Source: Variovorax sp. SG517
Lineage (GTDB): Bacteria > Pseudomonadota > Gammaproteobacteria > Burkholderiales > Burkholderiaceae_C
Length of the DNA: 64,000 nucleotides
NCBI RefSeq assembly: GCF_013376045.1
Contig: NZ_JABMJG010000005.1
Coordinates: 547,766-611,765, forward strand
Direction: 5' to 3'
The notes under the pieces were generated by a model that was not told where the DNA came from, made no database searches, and saw only the letters and a program-made list of their open reading frames with translations. Of this stretch, positions 33,393 to 42,942 are shown in pieces. Both the position numbers and the translations under genes were made by a program. The stretch's first letter is position 1, and every line of letters begins with the position of its first letter.

Positions 33393-36118
33393 GTGAAATC
33401 AGCCGCACCGCCCTTTTCGGCAAGCTCAACTCGCTGGCCTACAAGGCCATCGAAGGCGCCACCGTGTTCTGCAAGATGCGGGGCAATCCGTACGTGGAGC
33501 TGGAGCACTGGTTCGCGCAGCTGCTGCAGGCGCAGGACTCCGACCTGCACCGCGTGATCCAGCACTACGGGCTGGACGTGTCGGTCATCGCCAAGGACAT
33601 GACGGCCGCGCTCGACCGCCTGCCGCGCGGCGCCACCGCCATCAGCGACTTCTCTCCGCACATCGAGAACGCCATCGAGCGTGCGTGGACCTACGCCACG
33701 CTGCAGTTCGGCGAGGCGCAGGTGCGCACCGGCTACCTGCTGGTGGGCATGCTGAAGACGCAGAGCCTGCGCAATCCGCTGTTCGGCCTGTCGAAGCAGT
33801 TCGAGAAGGTGAAGGTCGAGGACCTGGCCGACAACTTCGCCAAGATCTGCGACGCCTCGCCCGAGGCGCAGATGCGCGCGCAGGACGGCACCGGCATGGG
33901 CAGCGGCGCGCCCGGCGAAGACTCCGGCGCGATGGCGCCGGCGGCCATGGGCAAGGGCGATGCGCTGAAGAAGTTTGCGGTCGACCTCACCGAGAAGGCG
34001 AAGAAGGGCGAGATGGACCCGGTGACCGGCCGCGACGAAGAGATCCGCCAGATCGTCGACATCCTCATGCGCCGCCGCCAGAACAACCCGCTGCTGACCG
34101 GCGAGGCCGGCGTGGGCAAGACGGCCGTGGTCGAAGGCTTCGCGCAGCGCCTGGCGCGCGGCGACGTGCCGCCGCAGCTCAAGGACGTGAAGCTGCTCAC
34201 GCTCGACATCGGCCTGCTGCAGGCCGGCGCGAGCATGAAGGGCGAGTTCGAGCAGCGCCTGCGCCAGGTGATCGACGAGGTGCAGAGCTCGCCCACGCCC
34301 ATCATCCTTTTCATCGACGAGATCCACACCCTGGTGGGCGCGGGCGGTGCTGCCGGCACCGGCGATGCGGCCAACCTGCTCAAGCCGGCGCTCGCGCGCG
34401 GCAACCTGCGCACCATCGGCGCGACCACCTGGGCCGAGTACAAGAAGTACATCGAGAAAGACCCGGCGCTCACCCGCCGCTTCCAGGTGGTGCAGGTGCC
34501 GGAGCCCGACGAGACCAAGGCGATCCTGATGCTGCGCGGCGTGGCCAGCGTGCTCGAGAAGCACCACCGTGTGCAACTGCTCGACGAGGCCATCGAGGCG
34601 GCAGTGAAGCTGAGCCATCGCTACATTCCAGCGCGCCAGCTGCCCGACAAGGCCGTGAGCCTGCTCGACACCGCCTGCGCGCGCGTGGCCGTGTCGCAGC
34701 ACGCCACGCCGCCCGAGGTGGAAGACTGCATGCGCCGCATCGAGGGGCTGACGGTGGAGCAGGAGATCATCGGCCGCGAAGAGGCCATCGGCATCGACGT
34801 GACCAAGCGCGCCGCGCAGGTGGCCGCGCTGCTGGCCGAGTCGAAGGTGCAGCTCGATGCGCTGAACGCGCGCTGGCAGGAAGAGAAGGGGCTGGTCGAC
34901 CGGCTGCTGGAGCTGCGCAGCAAGCTGCGTGCGGGGAACAAGCCGGTGGATTCACAGAAAGCCGAAGGCGATGCCAAGGCCGACGTGCCCCCACTCCAAC
35001 CCTCCCCCAGCGGGGGAGGGAGCGAAGACCGCGCCGCGCTGCTGGCCGAACTGCATGAGCTGCAGGCGAAGATCCATGCGGTGCAAGGCGAATCGCCGCT
35101 CATCCTGCCTTCGGTCGACGAGCAGGCCGTGGCCTCGGTGGTCGCCGACTGGACCGGCATTCCCGTCGGCCGCATGGTCAAGAACGAGGTGGAGGCGGTG
35201 CTCAAGCTCGCCGACACGCTCAACCAGCGCGTGATCGGACAGAAGCACGGCCTGGAGATGATCGCGCGGCGCATCCAGACATCGCGCGCGCGGCTGGACA
35301 ACCCGCAGAAGCCCATCGGCGTTTTCATGCTCTGCGGCACCTCCGGCGTGGGCAAGACCGAGACCGCGCTCGCGCTGGCCGAGGCGCTGTACGGCGGCGA
35401 GCAGAACATCATCACCATCAACATGAGCGAGTTCCAGGAGGCGCACACCGTCTCCACGCTCAAGGGCGCGCCCCCGGGCTATGTGGGCTATGGCGAAGGC
35501 GGCATCCTCACAGAGGCGGTGCGCCGCCGGCCCTACAGCGTGGTGCTGCTCGACGAAGTGGAGAAGGCCCACCCCGACGTGCACGAGATCTTCTTCCAGG
35601 TCTTCGACAAGGGCTGGATGGAAGACGGCGAGGGCCGGATGATCGACTTCAAGAACACCATCATCCTGCTGACCACCAACGCGGGCAGCGAGCTGGTGAT
35701 GAGCATGTGCCGCGACCCCGAGCTGCTGCCCGACCCCAACGCGCTGGCCGATGCGCTGAAGGCGCCGCTGATGAAGGTGTTCCCGCCCGCGCTGCTGGGC
35801 CGCATCGTCACCATTCCCTACTACCCGCTGTCGCCCGAGATGATGAAGAAGATCGTGCGGCTGCAGCTGGGCCGCATCAAGAAGCGCGTGGAAACCAACC
35901 ACGGCGTGCCCTTCGAGTACAGCGACGCGGTGGTCGATCAGGTGGTCGCGCGCTGCCAGGACCCGGAGTCGGGCGGGCGCGTGATCGACGCGATCCTGAC
36001 CAACACCGTGCTGCCGACGATTTCGGTCGAATACCTGCAGCGGCTGGCTTCGGGCGGCGAGATCCGCCGCGTGGCGCTCGACGTGAAGGACGCCGACTTC
36101 ACTTACGCGTTCGACTGA
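33389..36118 (+). CDS. clpV: ClpV/TssH, AAA+ unfoldase of the T6SS sheath
   Basis: A 909-residue ClpV: Clp-N domain (~1-150; LFGKLNSLAYKAIEGATVFC), AAA1 with Walker A GEAGVGKTA and Walker B ILFIDEIHTL, a coiled-coil middle domain, AAA2 with GTSGVGKTE and VVLLDEVEKAH, and a C-terminal small domain. It recycles contracted TssBC sheath. Odd feature: at ~residues 528-550, in the region after the coiled coil, a Ser/Pro/Gly-rich insert (PLQPSPSGGGSEDRA) is encoded by a perfect 21-bp palindrome typical of intergenic repeats, kept in frame. The insert lies between the two ATPase rings and may be tolerated as a loop. Confidence 0.95.
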   Translation: MSEISRTALFGKLNSLAYKAIEGATVFCKMRGNPYVELEHWFAQLLQAQDSDLHRVIQHYGLDVSVIAKDMTAALDRLPRGATAISDFSPHIENAIERAWTYATLQFGEAQVRTGYLLVGMLKTQSLRNPLFGLSKQFEKVKVEDLADNFAKICDASPEAQMRAQDGTGMGSGAPGEDSGAMAPAAMGKGDALKKFAVDLTEKAKKGEMDPVTGRDEEIRQIVDILMRRRQNNPLLTGEAGVGKTAVVEGFAQRLARGDVPPQLKDVKLLTLDIGLLQAGASMKGEFEQRLRQVIDEVQSSPTPIILFIDEIHTLVGAGGAAGTGDAANLLKPALARGNLRTIGATTWAEYKKYIEKDPALTRRFQVVQVPEPDETKAILMLRGVASVLEKHHRVQLLDEAIEAAVKLSHRYIPARQLPDKAVSLLDTACARVAVSQHATPPEVEDCMRRIEGLTVEQEIIGREEAIGIDVTKRAAQVAALLAESKVQLDALNARWQEEKGLVDRLLELRSKLRAGNKPVDSQKAEGDAKADVPPLQPSPSGGGSEDRAALLAELHELQAKIHAVQGESPLILPSVDEQAVASVVADWTGIPVGRMVKNEVEAVLKLADTLNQRVIGQKHGLEMIARRIQTSRARLDNPQKPIGVFMLCGTSGVGKTETALALAEALYGGEQNIITINMSEFQEAHTVSTLKGAPPGYVGYGEGGILTEAVRRRPYSVVLLDEVEKAHPDVHEIFFQVFDKGWMEDGEGRMIDFKNTIILLTTNAGSELVMSMCRDPELLPDPNALADALKAPLMKVFPPALLGRIVTIPYYPLSPEMMKKIVRLQLGRIKKRVETNHGVPFEYSDAVVDQVVARCQDPESGGRVIDAILTNTVLPTISVEYLQRLASGGEIRRVALDVKDADFTYAFD
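35000..35020. repeat. 21-bp palindrome (REP-like) in frame inside clpV
   Basis: CCCTCCCCC-AGC-GGGGGAGGG, a perfect 9-bp-stem hairpin with a 3-base loop, flanked by CCCCCACTCCAA and AGCGAAGACCG. The sequence style matches intergenic palindromic repeats rather than clpV coding sequence, and the encoded residues are low-complexity. Confidence 0.75.
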
Positions 36119-36143
36119 CAAGCCTCCACCCCCAGAGAAAAAG

Positions 36144-39100
36144 ATGGCCGATAACGAGTTCCGCATCGAGAGCGATTCACCCGCCAAGGACGACCTGATG
36201 TTCTGGCGCATCGTGGGGCACGAGGCGCTGGCGCGTCCGTCGGCCTACGAGCTCACGGTGATCTCGAAGAACAAGGCCATCGACGCCAAGGACATCCTGG
36301 GGCACGCCTTCGACGTGGTGATCGAGTTCAAGGATGCCGACGGCGGCACGCACGAGCGCCACTGCCAGGGCCATGCGGTACGCTTCGTGCGCGCCGGCCA
36401 CATGGGGCGGCACCATGAATACCGCATCACGCTGCGCTCGTGGTTCTGGCTGCTCACCAAGCGCGCCAACTCGCGCATCCTGCAGGACAAGAAGGTGCTC
36501 GAGGTGCTCGACGCGGTGTTCGAGGACAGCCCCATCAAGCGCTTCAAGAAGACCAAGGCCGACAACGTCATCGGCACCCACAACCCGAGGCGCTACTGCG
36601 TGCAGCACCAGGAGAGCGACTACCGCTTCCTGTCTCGCCTGCTGGAGGACGAGGGCATCTACTACTGGTTCGACGCGCATGGCGCGCCCGGCACCATGCA
36701 CCTTTCGGACGCCAGCGACCTGGCGCACGAGAAGCTGCCGGCGGCCGACACCCTGCGCCACATGGCCGTCAACGCCGCCGAGCCGCGCTTCAACGAGATC
36801 TCGCGCTGGGTCAGCGGGCGCCAGTTCGACACCGGCAAGCACGCATCGCGCGACAGCGACTTCAAGGCCATCAAGAAGAAGCTGGGTGCCGACATCGACG
36901 CATCGGACGACCACGAACTGGCGAGCCTGGAGCTGTTCGAGTTCCCGGGCGGCTACTTCAGCGGCGACGACGCCGAGACCCGCGCCAAGCTGCGCGGCGA
37001 CGAACTCAACGCGCACCGCGACCGCCACTGGGCCGTGACGCCGTGGCCCGACGTGACGGCCGGCCGCGGCTTCAAGTACGAGGGCGACCCCGACGGCACG
37101 CGCAACGGCGACTACGTGATCGCGGCCTGCACCTTCGTCGCCAGCCATCGAGGCTACGAGGGCGTGAGCGCCAGCGCCCCGGCGCAGCCCGTGCACAAGG
37201 CGCTGGCCGAGGTGCTGCGCGACGACGCGGTGAACGCCGATACGCTGCCGGTGCTGGAGGAGATCATCGCCGCCACGCCTGCGCTGTCGGCCGCGCAGAC
37301 CGGCAGCAGCATCTTCCTGCTCACCGTGATTCCCACCGAGCGCCTGTTCCGCACGCCGCGCCTCACGCCGCGCGTGACCATGCCGGGCCCGCAGACCGCC
37401 ATCGTGGTCGGCCCCAAGGGCGATGAGCTGCACGTGGACGACCACGGCCGCGTGAAGGTGCACTTCCATTGGGACCGCTACGACGAGAGCAACGAGAAGT
37501 CGACCTGCTGGATCCGCGTGTCGCAGCCCTGGGGCGGCAAGGGCTGGGGCGGCTACTTCATTCCGCGCATCGGCCAGGAGGTGATCGTCGACTTCCTCAA
37601 CGGCGACCCCGACCGGCCGATCATCATGGGCCGCGTCTACAACGACGAGCAGCCCATTCCCTACAAGTCGCCCACCCAGAGCGGCTTCAAGACCCGCTCC
37701 ACGCCCGGCGGCGGCTCCTCGAACTACAACGAGATCATGTTCGAGGACAAGAAGGGCGAGGAGAAGATCAACATCCACGCCGAGCTCGACATGAGCCGCA
37801 GCGTGGAGCGAGACGACTCCACCACCATCGACCGCGACCAGAGCGTCACCGTCAAGCGCGACCAGACCAACCACGTGGACCGCGACCGCAAGAGCACGGT
37901 GACGCGCAACGACACCAACATGGTGGTGGTCGACCAGAAGAACACGGTCAAGGGAAAGCAGAACAACCAGGTGGTGGGCGACCGCAGCACCTTCGTCGAC
38001 AGCAACGACACGCTGACCGTCACCGGAACGCGAAAGACCGACGTGACCGGCGCACGCACCGACACCTCGCGCGCGGGCGAGACCCGCAACGTGATCGGCA
38101 ACCAGACCATCACCGTCAGCGGCAACCTGACCTACAAGGCCGCGAAGATGAGCTTCGAGGCCGGGCACATCGACTGGATGGTGACGGGCGCGAGCTCGAA
38201 GTACATCACGGTGCCCACCGGGCCGCTGCACCTGATGGCCAACAAGATCAAGCTGATGAGCAACACCGGCATCGAGATGATGGCGGTGGGCAGCATCGAC
38301 GCGACCTCGGTCGGCTCCAACACGACCATCCTCGGGCCGAACACCAGCGGCTACATCGGCACCAACAGCGAAGCCAACCTGGGCATCGCGCGCTCGACCT
38401 TCATGGGCATGAGCATCGACAACGCGCTGGCCATCGCCATCTCCAACTTCGGCGGCGTGGCGATCGATACCGCGCTGGGCGTCAAGCTGTCGTCCGGCGT
38501 CGCGCCGGAGATCCAGGCGTTTCCGATCGACGTGGAGCAGGCCGCGCTGCATACCTTCACGCCGGGCGCGGGTGCCGGCGGCGCGGGTGGCGCAGCCATC
38601 GCCGGCGCACTGGGAGCGGTCGCGGGCCTGGCCAGCGCGGACGCGGACATCGCCGCGACGCTGAAGCAGTACGCAGACGCCGCCAATGCGCTGGACAACG
38701 CCGCCAACGAAGCGGACGCCGCGCACCTTCCCGGCCTCGCAGGCCGGCTGCGCTCGCTCGGCGCGATCACGCGCAACCGTCGCGTGGAAGGCGTGATCGG
38801 CAGCATCCCGGTGCTCGGAACCGTTGCGATCGCTGGTGGTGAACTGATCGTCGGTGCCTTGGGCGCCGCCGGCGTCGGAACCGGCGGCGAACGGCTGGCT
38901 GCCGACGAGTCGGTCAACGCGGACGGCTCTGCCGCACCGCCCCCGCCTCCGCCGGCTCCTCCCGCCCCGCCGCCGGCACCCGGAGTAGGCGCTCCCGCGG
39001 AGCCGACCCAGGAATGGAGCCCGACGCCTCCGGCGCCGCCGCCACCACCGCCACCGCCGCCACCACCGCCGCCACCACCACCGCCGCCGCCACCACCGCC

Positions 39101-39251
39101 GCCGCCGCCACCACCGCCGCCACCACCACCGCCGCCACCACCACCGCCGCCACCACCACCGCCGCCACCGCCACCATCGCCGCCACCGCCACCATCGCCG
39201 TCATCCGACCCGCTGGACGGAGGGGTGCCACCGAACGACGACTGGGAATGA
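36144..39251 (+). CDS. vgrG: VgrG1/TssI, spike protein with hydrophobic and polyproline C-terminal extension
   Basis: A 1035-residue evolved VgrG. The gp27-like part (~1-330) begins FRIESDSPAKDDLMFWRIVG; the gp5 OB-fold is near ~434 (GRVKVHFHWDRYDESN), followed by a beta-helix needle (~540-700). Beyond it are Ala/Gly-rich hydrophobic segments (GAAIAGALGAVAGLA at ~815; VIGSIPVLGTVAIAGGELIV at ~895), then a Pro-rich tail with 47 consecutive prolines (965-1011) and an acidic end. The hydrophobic segments could insert in a membrane, or the tail could bind cargo; both are inference. Its N-terminal half is very similar to VgrG2. A DUF2169/pentapeptide adaptor gene follows. Confidence 0.93.
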   Translation: MADNEFRIESDSPAKDDLMFWRIVGHEALARPSAYELTVISKNKAIDAKDILGHAFDVVIEFKDADGGTHERHCQGHAVRFVRAGHMGRHHEYRITLRSWFWLLTKRANSRILQDKKVLEVLDAVFEDSPIKRFKKTKADNVIGTHNPRRYCVQHQESDYRFLSRLLEDEGIYYWFDAHGAPGTMHLSDASDLAHEKLPAADTLRHMAVNAAEPRFNEISRWVSGRQFDTGKHASRDSDFKAIKKKLGADIDASDDHELASLELFEFPGGYFSGDDAETRAKLRGDELNAHRDRHWAVTPWPDVTAGRGFKYEGDPDGTRNGDYVIAACTFVASHRGYEGVSASAPAQPVHKALAEVLRDDAVNADTLPVLEEIIAATPALSAAQTGSSIFLLTVIPTERLFRTPRLTPRVTMPGPQTAIVVGPKGDELHVDDHGRVKVHFHWDRYDESNEKSTCWIRVSQPWGGKGWGGYFIPRIGQEVIVDFLNGDPDRPIIMGRVYNDEQPIPYKSPTQSGFKTRSTPGGGSSNYNEIMFEDKKGEEKINIHAELDMSRSVERDDSTTIDRDQSVTVKRDQTNHVDRDRKSTVTRNDTNMVVVDQKNTVKGKQNNQVVGDRSTFVDSNDTLTVTGTRKTDVTGARTDTSRAGETRNVIGNQTITVSGNLTYKAAKMSFEAGHIDWMVTGASSKYITVPTGPLHLMANKIKLMSNTGIEMMAVGSIDATSVGSNTTILGPNTSGYIGTNSEANLGIARSTFMGMSIDNALAIAISNFGGVAIDTALGVKLSSGVAPEIQAFPIDVEQAALHTFTPGAGAGGAGGAAIAGALGAVAGLASADADIAATLKQYADAANALDNAANEADAAHLPGLAGRLRSLGAITRNRRVEGVIGSIPVLGTVAIAGGELIVGALGAAGVGTGGERLAADESVNADGSAAPPPPPPAPPAPPPAPGVGAPAEPTQEWSPTPPAPPPPPPPPPPPPPPPPPPPPPPPPPPPPPPPPPPPPPPPPPPPPPPPSPPPPPSPSSDPLDGGVPPNDDWE
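39036..39176 (+). repeat. CCG/CCA trinucleotide tract encoding 47 prolines
   Basis: An uninterrupted 141-base run of CCG and CCA codons at the 3' end of vgrG1, followed by two shorter Ser-Pro runs. Such tracts change length by slippage, and consecutive prolines stall ribosomes unless EF-P is present. Confidence 0.95.
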
Positions 39252-39270
39252 AGAGGGCTGCCGACAGACC

Positions 39271-41865
39271 ATGCAAGTCCTCAAACCCCAGGCGCTCGGC
39301 TTGTCGACGCGCCCCATCGAGTACCGCAAGCGCTTCGGGCTCAGCATCAGCGCCTGCCTGCACCTGCCGTTCGCGCAGGGCGAGCGCGGAACGCTGTGGG
39401 CGGAGCAGTCGATGTGGTCCTTCCTGGCGAAGGAGATGGCCCAGCCGATGATCGACGAGGGCGTGGCCAAGCTCACGCCGGAGTTCCTGGTGCACGGCAA
39501 GGCATTCCCGCCACCGGACCGGCCCGACGGCTGCGCCGTGAGAGCCCGCTTCGGCGCGCAGGAAAAGACGCTGCTGGTGCTGGGCGACCGCTACTGGGAC
39601 GGATCGAAGCCGAGCAAGGCGCGGCCTTTCGCGCAGATGCCGCTGGACTGGTCGCGGGCCTACGGCGGGACGGACTTTCCCCTCAACACCGCCGGCCGCG
39701 GCAGGCAGAAGGCCGATGGCGTGGCCTGGCTGCCCAACATCGAACTGCCGCACGACCGCCTCCTGCGCCCCGACCAGGCCATCGCGCCCGCCGGCATGGG
39801 AGCGCTCGACGTGATGCATCCGCAGCGCGTGCAGTACCGCGGCACCTACGACGCCGACTACCTGAAGCTGCACGCGCCGGGCTTCGCGCCGGACACCGAC
39901 TGGCGCTACTTCAACCTGGCGCCGCCGGACCAGTGGATGGGGGCGCCGCTCGTCGGCGACGAACCGTTCTCGTTCGAGAACATGCATCCGGAAAAGCGCC
40001 TGATCGAAGGCCGCCTTCCGGGCATGCGGGCCCGCGTGTTCGTCGGCTACCGCATGGCGGCCGGAGAGCCCAAGGTGCGCGAGGTACCGCTGCGGCTGAC
40101 GACGGTGTGGTTCTTCCCGCATGCCGAGCGCTGCATCGCGATCTTCCAGGGCCTGGCCGAGGTCGGCACCGACGATGGCTCCGACGTGGTCAGCCTCATG
40201 GGAGCCGTCGAACGCATCGGCCAGGTTCGCTCCGATGCGCACTACCTCGACGCTGCCGCGAAGCGTGCCGATCCGAAGATGGGGCCCATCTACGCCATCG
40301 TCGACAGCGACCTGCTTCCGGAGGGCGTGAACACCGTCGACCCCGATGTGGAAGCCGCCAAGGCACCCTTCGGCACGGAGGGACTGCAGGGCGAAGCCCA
40401 GCGTCGCCGGGCCGGGATGGATGTGGCCTTCGCCCGCGAGAAGGCCATTTCCATGGGCAAGGACCCGGACGCGCTGGGCATCCGCATGCCTGCGCGCGAG
40501 AAGGTTCCGGTCGGCGACGAACTGCCGCCCTACCTCGAGAAGAAGATGAAAGAGGCCGAGGCACAGCAGTGGGCGGCGCTCGAGGATGCGGTCACCGTCG
40601 TCGAGCGGGCACTGGCGATGTCGCAGGAGCAGAAGATCGACCTCGCCAGGCTGCGGCACCGTGGTCCGCCGAAGTACGACCCCGACAGGCACATGGCAGA
40701 GATGCGCGCACAGGCCGCCATGGGAACGAGGCCTGTCGACCTGGCGCCCATCTATCCGAAGCTGTGCCAGATCGAGGACGCGCATCGCGCGGGCTATCTC
40801 CAGTCCGCGCACATGCAGCCGCCGGCCTACCCGATGGCTGCGCAAGAGGCAGAGAAGCTGCGCGGCGAGATGGCGCGCGCCAGCGCTGCGGGCATCAAGT
40901 TCTTCGCGGGCATCGACCTCACCGGCGCCGATCTCTCGGGCCTCGACCTGCGGGACGTGAACTTCGAAGGCGCGTGGCTCGAGAGCGCGAACCTCGCCAA
41001 TACCAATCTCTCCGGCGCCAACCTCGCGGGCGCGGTACTGGCGCATGCGAATCTGGAGGGCGTGATCGCCATCGGAGCGAAGTTCGGCAAGGCCAATCTC
41101 GGCAAGGCGCGGCTCTCCCGCGGCGTCTTCGACGATGCCGACTTCAGCGCAGCGACGCTCATGTACTGCGCATTCGCCGGCACGCAGATGCGGCGCGCGA
41201 CATTCGCCAAGGCGAACCTGCTGAACACCACGTGGGGCGATGCCGACTGGGCCGGGGCCGACCTGAGCGGCCAGGTCTTCCACAAGCTGGACCTCAAGGG
41301 CATGCGGTGGCCGGAGGCGAACCTGTCGGTCTGCAATTTCATCGAGTCCGACCTCTCGGGCGTCGACATGCACGGCGCGAAGATGGAGAACGCGACCTTC
41401 GTGACCAGCAAGCTCGACGGCGCGAAGATGATGGCGGCTCGCTGCGCCGGCACCGTGGCGGTCAAGGGAAGCAGTCTGGCCGGTGCGGACATGAGCCAGG
41501 CCGACCTGCGCCGTTTCAACTTCGGCGCCTGCGATGCGCGAGGTGCCAAGCTGATCCGCGCCGTGCTCGACGGCGCCAATCTCTGCGAGGCCCTCCTGGA
41601 GGGCGCCGACCTGCGGCTCGCCAGTGCGAAGGGCGCGCTGATGCGCAAGGCCGTCTGCACCAATGCGCTGTTGTCGGGCGTGAACTTCAGCGAGGCCATC
41701 TTCCAGTCGGCGGACCTGCGCGGAGCCGACCTGCGGCGCAGCAATCTCTTCGGCGCCGACCTCGGGCGCGTGCGGCTCGACGGCTCCACGAGCTTCGACG
41801 GCGCATTGCTGAAGCGGGCGCGAACATGGCCACGGCTCACACCGGAACAGCAGGCCGCAGCATGA
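39271..41865 (+). CDS. DUF2169 + pentapeptide-repeat T6SS accessory protein
   Basis: An 864-residue fusion. The first ~330 residues are a DUF2169 domain (PFAQMPLDWSRAYGGTDFPL, LAPPDQWMGAPLVGDEPF), a family found as T6SS effector adaptors. A helical linker follows (~370-540), then a long pentapeptide-repeat solenoid (~547-845; LTGADLSGLDLRDVNFEGAW and so on) forming a right-handed quadrilateral beta-helix. It follows vgrG1 and overlaps a second pentapeptide gene (ATGA). Likely role: loading or scaffolding cargo onto VgrG1; the cargo is not identified, and the protein itself could be delivered. AGAGGG precedes the ATG at a loose spacing. Confidence 0.82.
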   Translation: MQVLKPQALGLSTRPIEYRKRFGLSISACLHLPFAQGERGTLWAEQSMWSFLAKEMAQPMIDEGVAKLTPEFLVHGKAFPPPDRPDGCAVRARFGAQEKTLLVLGDRYWDGSKPSKARPFAQMPLDWSRAYGGTDFPLNTAGRGRQKADGVAWLPNIELPHDRLLRPDQAIAPAGMGALDVMHPQRVQYRGTYDADYLKLHAPGFAPDTDWRYFNLAPPDQWMGAPLVGDEPFSFENMHPEKRLIEGRLPGMRARVFVGYRMAAGEPKVREVPLRLTTVWFFPHAERCIAIFQGLAEVGTDDGSDVVSLMGAVERIGQVRSDAHYLDAAAKRADPKMGPIYAIVDSDLLPEGVNTVDPDVEAAKAPFGTEGLQGEAQRRRAGMDVAFAREKAISMGKDPDALGIRMPAREKVPVGDELPPYLEKKMKEAEAQQWAALEDAVTVVERALAMSQEQKIDLARLRHRGPPKYDPDRHMAEMRAQAAMGTRPVDLAPIYPKLCQIEDAHRAGYLQSAHMQPPAYPMAAQEAEKLRGEMARASAAGIKFFAGIDLTGADLSGLDLRDVNFEGAWLESANLANTNLSGANLAGAVLAHANLEGVIAIGAKFGKANLGKARLSRGVFDDADFSAATLMYCAFAGTQMRRATFAKANLLNTTWGDADWAGADLSGQVFHKLDLKGMRWPEANLSVCNFIESDLSGVDMHGAKMENATFVTSKLDGAKMMAARCAGTVAVKGSSLAGADMSQADLRRFNFGACDARGAKLIRAVLDGANLCEALLEGADLRLASAKGALMRKAVCTNALLSGVNFSEAIFQSADLRGADLRRSNLFGADLGRVRLDGSTSFDGALLKRARTWPRLTPEQQAAA

Positions 41866-42914
41866 GCCCGAACCTGCTGGCCATCGCAGTCAGCGTCGGC
41901 GAGGCGCTGGAAGGCCTCGACCTGCGCAAGGGCCGCTACGCCGGGCTCGCGCTCGGCGGCGGAATCTTCTCGCGGGTCAATTTCGCCGAAACGGATTTCC
42001 GTGGCGCCGACCTGCGCGAGACAGTGTTCGACGCATGCGACCTGCGCGGCGCCATCGCATCAGGCGCCAACCTGCGCAAGTCGGTCTTCAACCGCTGCAA
42101 GCTCGACCACGCGGACCTGCGCGAAGCCAACCTGCACGGCGCCGTGTTCACGGAGTGCGACCTGACGCATGCGCAGATGGCGCAGTCGGCGATGACCATG
42201 GCCACGCTGGCGCGTTGCCGGCTGGACCATGCCGTGCTGCGCGGCGTGCAACTCGATTCCGCCGTCGTCACCCAGTCGGTGCTGCTCGACGTCTGCGCCG
42301 ACGACACCAGCTGGCAATACACCACCGTCAACGAATGCGATCTCTCGCATTTGACGTGGACCGGTGCGCGCATGCTGCGCAACGTGTTCTTCAAGACATC
42401 TCTAAAGGGGATGTCGTTCGCCGGGCTGGAGCTGAACGGCTGCCAGTTCTCGTCCGCCGATTTGAGCGGGGCCGACTTCGGCGGCGTCACGCTGCAGCAG
42501 TGCAATTTCCAGGGCGCGACGATCGATGGCGCGAAGTTCGCGAATGCCGTGGCACCGTCGGCGATCTTCTGCGCCGCAACGGGCAAGGGCGTCGACTTCT
42601 CCGGTGCCCGCCTGCGGCAGGCTCTCTTCACCGGCGCCGTGCTGCCCAAGGCCAATTTCACAGGCTGCGACCTGTACCAGACCCATTTCGCGGGCGCGAA
42701 AGTGCAGGGCGCCGACTTCAGCGGCGCCGAGCTGACGTATGCCGACTTCAGGCATGCCGATCTCACCGCGGCCGACCTGCGCCGCGCCACCATGCTGCGC
42801 ACCGTGCTGCATGCAGCCATCACCGAGAACGCGCAGATGAGCGACCGTGCCCGCGCGCTCGAGTCCGACCCGGAGCTTGCCGAATCCGAGCGCTGGCAGC
42901 CGCTGGTCGCCTGA
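41862..42914 (+). CDS. pentapeptide-repeat protein
   Basis: A 350-residue protein made almost wholly of A(D/N)LXX-type pentapeptide repeats (FAETDFRGADLRETVFDACD, LSSADLSGADFGG-like coils) with a short non-repeat C-terminus ending ALESDPELAESERWQPLVA. It has no signal peptide. It overlaps the DUF2169/pentapeptide gene by 4 bases and resembles its solenoid half, so it may be a split or duplicated partner that extends the same beta-helix. Function is inferred from context as effector loading or structural. Confidence 0.85.
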   Translation: MSPNLLAIAVSVGEALEGLDLRKGRYAGLALGGGIFSRVNFAETDFRGADLRETVFDACDLRGAIASGANLRKSVFNRCKLDHADLREANLHGAVFTECDLTHAQMAQSAMTMATLARCRLDHAVLRGVQLDSAVVTQSVLLDVCADDTSWQYTTVNECDLSHLTWTGARMLRNVFFKTSLKGMSFAGLELNGCQFSSADLSGADFGGVTLQQCNFQGATIDGAKFANAVAPSAIFCAATGKGVDFSGARLRQALFTGAVLPKANFTGCDLYQTHFAGAKVQGADFSGAELTYADFRHADLTAADLRRATMLRTVLHAAITENAQMSDRARALESDPELAESERWQPLVA

Positions 42915-42942
42915 CATGACGAATACGGAGGAAACAGCCACC

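Noticed and set aside
38914..41373. Long minus-strand frame opposite the polyproline tract and the pentapeptide gene
   Set aside because: Ala/Val runs are the antisense of proline codons; the plus-strand frames are supported by family motifs.
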